Shown here piece by piece: positions 61,267 to 64,000 of a stretch of 64,000 nucleotides of DNA (positions are counted from its first letter, which is position 1; the number at the start of each line of letters is the position of its first letter). Source of the stretch: Takakia lepidozioides (Eukaryota > Streptophyta > Takakiopsida > Takakiales > Takakiaceae); the NCBI GenBank assembly GCA_030704615.1, contig CM060733.1, positions 24,986,001 through 25,050,000 on the forward strand. The letters are read 5' to 3'. The position numbers and the translations under genes are program-made. The notes under the pieces are model-generated. The model worked only from the letters and a program-made list of their open reading frames with translations. It was not told the DNA's origin and ran no database searches.

Positions 61267-61529
61267 TGATAAAATGAAGAGCACTATACAGCCAAGGATC
61301 TAGAACCGGAATACTCCATGCTTGGGAGGAAGGCCAGCAATATATACAAATCGCACCGCTAAGCTTACTAAATGTAAAAGGCTCAATAAAGTAGAAGAGC
61401 CAAAGAATACCAACTACTCCTATGTAGTCAATAATTGTGCTCCTATACAGTCGGTGATCATGTGGACATCACTAAAGTTCGTTTAATTAGCCAGACGGTG
61501 CGCTGCAGGAAGGTATGATAATTCTAGCA
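61267..61529 (-). repeat. Copia 5' LTR
   Basis: 263 bp, TGATAAAATG...TTCTAGCA on the plus strand; paired with 51269-51531. Confidence 0.95.
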
Positions 61530-61535
61530 TTTCTG

Positions 61536-62052
61536 TGGTTATTGATGGTTCTCGTGGTCGTTCTGATGGCAGGCTTCTTAAAGTAACTCATGTCCAACCT
61601 CTCCATTACATGCAGAATGTCCGCCCAAAGATCACAGAAACAGGTCATTTTGGTGCCCCGAATAGCCACCACATAATGTGGCACGCCGTCCAGATCGGGT
61701 CGCGGCACACCCTCCAAATCAAGTTGTGGGACCAATCCGATTCGTCGAAGGACTATATATTAATCGGATAGTACACTCGGATCTACCAGCATTAAGGATG
61801 TCTTTTCAAGATGACCCATCATGTCTCAAGTCTTGCATTTCGTAGCCTAACTCCTCTATTCTTCAATACAGCAGAGTCAGACCTTCCTCCATCGAATTCG
61901 TACACTTGTTTGATGAGAGCAGACAGAACCTTCATTCTGTTCATTTCAGGTTGAGTCAGCGTGGTAGGCGGCTTACTTTCGCTCTCCTCCGCCTTTCGAA
62001 TATGTTCATGCAATGCGACCCCTCCAAAAAAAAGTAAAGCCTCAGACCCCAT
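61536..62052 (-). pseudogene. Alpha/beta hydrolase (lipase class 3-like), N-terminal part
   Basis: Minus strand: an N-terminal segment (61819-62052) with LHEHIRKAEE and KVLSALIKQVYEFDGG. After a gap or intron comes GVPHYVVAIRGTKM, the YVVAxRGT strand and turn typical of plant class-3-lipase-like hydrolases. DLWADILHVMERLDMS and TINNHRN follow, and there the copia element is inserted. The same frame resumes at 51263 with AYVCVTGHSLG. The gene is inactivated by the insertion unless the element is spliced out as an intron. Confidence 0.65.
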
Positions 62053-62794
62053 CGACTATCCTTCAAGAACTTCTTCAATGTGTTAATGCTGCACATGCAG
62101 GGCCAAAAAGTCTCCTTCAACTAAGTGAAAATTTCTGCGACAAATGTCTACAAAACCACAAGTCCCTTTAAAATTCACTCATCAGCTATGGATACTTTCA
62201 ATCGCTCACATCTCAAGAACAGAATGATGTCGACCAGAGCCACCAAGGTTGGAAAGCCCCTCCACAGAGATGACAGCAAACATACTCTCTCGGCAGACAC
62301 GGCTTGCGTTAAGTACCACAGCCAGCATATATGGTACTGATTATTCAGCCTGCCTTCTAGTTTCTTTGGCCACTTTTCTTTGATCAACAGCTAACAACAG
62401 CTTGTTGTCTAGTAGCTTGGTTATGCGACCCAGGCCCAGGTTTTTAGGTAGCCTGGACCGATCTCTTTCTGTTCTTAGTTCTATGTTCATTGGTTGGTCC
62501 GGCTTGTTGGGCCTGCCTTCTCTACTTTAGTTAGTAACTCCTGGAGCTTAGCTTCCTGATTTCCTTAGGGCTTCAGGTGCTAGTTCTTAGAACTAGGTGG
62601 TTTAAGCTTGTCATTGGTGGCTGGTTAAGGTGTTACCATATCCCTCAAAGATGTAAGCCTTATGGCCCTCTGTTCTGGTTATTTTTTCGAGAACTCCTTT
62701 ATTAATGTGAAGAATATATAGGCTTCCTCCCCTTTTTATTAAAAAAATAAAAAGAAACAATAACAAAAAGGCGTAGAGCCTAGTCAGTTGTTTT
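62053..62794. other. No gene recognised
   Basis: 5' flank of the hydrolase gene. Open frames are short. CT-rich and mixed sequence without recognised motifs. Confidence 0.4.
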
Positions 62795-63060
62795 GGGGAC
62801 AACTTAGGTTGCATGGCAAAATACTTCACCGTGACATTGTCCGTGAACACCTTCACCGGGTTTGAACCAACCTAGTGGCGCCAAAGCTCAAGGCAATGCA
62901 CCACCGCAGGCTTCATTTCTTTCTCGTGTGTAGGCCACCGTCGCTCCACTTCATTCAGTTTCTTACTTTCATAAGCCACTGGACGTCCATCCTGCATTAG
63001 TACACCTCCAATCGCGAAGTCCGATGCATCCGTATGAATCTCAAATGGACGGTCGAACTT
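62795..63060 (-). mobile_element. Solo fragment of a related gypsy pol (RNase H region)
   Basis: Closely similar to 56045-56305 of the nested gypsy (VFTDNVTVKYFAMQPKLSPK on the minus strand, then the KLNEVERR and [12 protein letters not shown] region). It has small indels and lacks LTRs on both sides. The left border is sharp against non-coding sequence. Confidence 0.8.
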
Positions 63061-63835
63061 TGCATGGCGAGGACTGTGCGATTCTCTGTGTGATTCTCTT
63101 TTACTCCATCTAGTACATTAGGATTCGCAAGATTAAATCATAACTAGTATTAATTTCATCTCGTTTATCATGTCTAATGAGTCCCGTGTAGAATGTTCTC
63201 GAGGGATTTTCATTTTAGGAGTTCCCACATGCGATGATCATATGGGGGAATCGACTCAAAGAGTTGTTTACCAGTGATCATCAAGAGTACAGATTGTGTA
63301 AATTGTATGGTCGTTTTTAGATATCCAACGGGGTAGGTAATACGTCGTTATGGAGGTTTAAAGACTGTCATGAAGATCGGGTCTGACCAAACTCTCCCCA
63401 GAATTTGAAGTCTTATTAGTTCACAGAGCCGGGCATCATTTGCACGAAGCTCGGATTATGCACCTTGCATATGCAGACCGGTTGCGCCCAGTCTGCGAAT
63501 TCCATTGTCGGCCTTTGCAAGTGAGTTATCATGACAACTTAATTATAAAGAGTCACAGCGGTGGTAGTGCAACTCGACACTTCTGCAGCCGAACGAGAAC
63601 ACCCCGAAGTATTATATTAGAAACGCGTATCATTTGTTCAAACCCAAGCAACAGTTGATGAATTCCTGTACAGCTTTATTTACCGGAAACATGAGGTATT
63701 TGAACATAGGATTTAGAAAAACCCAAAACTACATCTTACGCCAAAATGACATACGTCAGTCTTCGATCGAACTCTCTACTACGGAACTTCTGTGCAGGAC
63801 TGCCTTATCATTGTGTGGCAAAACGCATCGGCAAA
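63061..63835. other. No gene recognised
   Basis: The frame 63440-63658 (72 codons) shows no domain. No repeats were seen apart from the minisatellite that follows. Confidence 0.4.
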
Positions 63836-63958
63836 ACGATCAGAGTGATCAGACTGATCAGAGTGCCTGATCAGAGTGATCACTGTGCTTTAGAGGCAGA
63901 GTGATCACTCGATCAGAGTGATGAGGCTTTAGAGGCAGGCACTCTGATCACTCGCTGG
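63836..63958. repeat. TGATCA-rich minisatellite
   Basis: Repeated gatcagagt/gatcactc units, a twice-repeated gctttagaggcag block and several palindromic TGATCA sites occur within about 120 bp. Confidence 0.75.
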
Positions 63959-64000
63959 CAATTCTTCGACGCACTTGTCTACTTCTTTCCCCCGCCACCG

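Larger units (their letters stand above)
51269..61529 (-). mobile_element. Ty1/copia LTR retrotransposon, 10.3 kb, with nested gypsy
   Basis: LTRs of 263 bp (51269-51531 and 61267-61529) start TG and end CA. A perfect 5-bp duplication, TTTCT, flanks the element at 51264-51268 and 61530-61534. On the minus strand the PBS TGGTATTAGAGC follows the 5' LTR and the polypurine tract GAGAGGGGG precedes the 3' LTR. The domain order gag, protease, integrase, RT, RNase H is that of copia. By eye the LTRs differ at 20-25 positions, so the insertion is old. A 5.35-kb gypsy element (52932-58281) interrupts the RT. Multiple frameshifts and catalytic substitutions make it inactive. It splits a lipase-like host gene. 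Confidence 0.95.

Noticed and set aside
63838-63958. CRISPR-like array
   Set aside because: The repeats are short and palindromic, without regular spacers, and the genome is a plant nucleus.

Overview
This is nuclear DNA from a streptophyte (green-plant lineage). The evidence is a spliced plant-type purple acid phosphatase, a chloroplast-type HSP70, a U2 snRNA gene with a plant-type upstream element, a TTTAGGG repeat, and Ty1/copia and Ty3/gypsy elements. The AT-rich composition, the many transposon remnants and a LINE type unlike flowering-plant L1 suggest a large, repeat-laden genome of a non-flowering lineage (charophyte alga, bryophyte, lycophyte or fern). The species cannot be fixed from the window. 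Layout, left to right: 0.7-2.7 kb, a broken MULE-transposase/SWIM zinc-finger gene (minus). 3-7 kb, repeats, a tRNA-derived SINE with an 8-bp target duplication and a hAT-type MITE with an 8-bp duplication. 8.4-10 kb, a frameshifted BTB-BACK (POB1-like) gene. 10.4-17.2 kb, a multi-exon chloroplast-type HSP70 on the minus strand, carrying LINE debris, lacking its first exon and one internal exon, and holding four single-base frame breaks. 17-25 kb, largely non-coding, with two TIR elements (one flanked by TA, one by TTAA) and local duplications. 25-27.6 kb, a U2 snRNA gene divergent from a CWC24/RNF113A-like splicing-factor gene whose middle is replaced by LINE sequence. 28.8-34.1 kb, an array of 5'-truncated copies of that LINE. 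36.6-39.2 kb, remnants of a prolyl carboxypeptidase and a kelch/F-box-like gene. 39.3-42 kb, tandem repeats and a second hAT MITE with a visible empty-site paralogue. 44.1-50.3 kb, the best-preserved gene, a 13-exon purple acid phosphatase. 51-62 kb, an alpha/beta-hydrolase (lipase-like) gene split in frame by a 10.3-kb copia element, which is itself split in its reverse transcriptase by a gypsy element whose integrase core is replaced by telomeric repeats. 62.8 kb, a second gypsy fragment; the right end holds a TGATCA-rich minisatellite. The genes show no operon-like cooperation, as expected for a plant nucleus; the one notable pairing is U2 snRNA with a spliceosome factor. A recurrent feature is that otherwise well-conserved exons are each broken by one surplus or missing base, mostly in short homopolymers. 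That means either many pseudogenes or uncorrected long-read indels, and it limits every statement here about gene inactivation. I found no convincing new multi-gene system. The most informative structures are the nested-insertion stratigraphy, the telomeric patch, the TTAA-flanked element and the U2/CWC24 pair.
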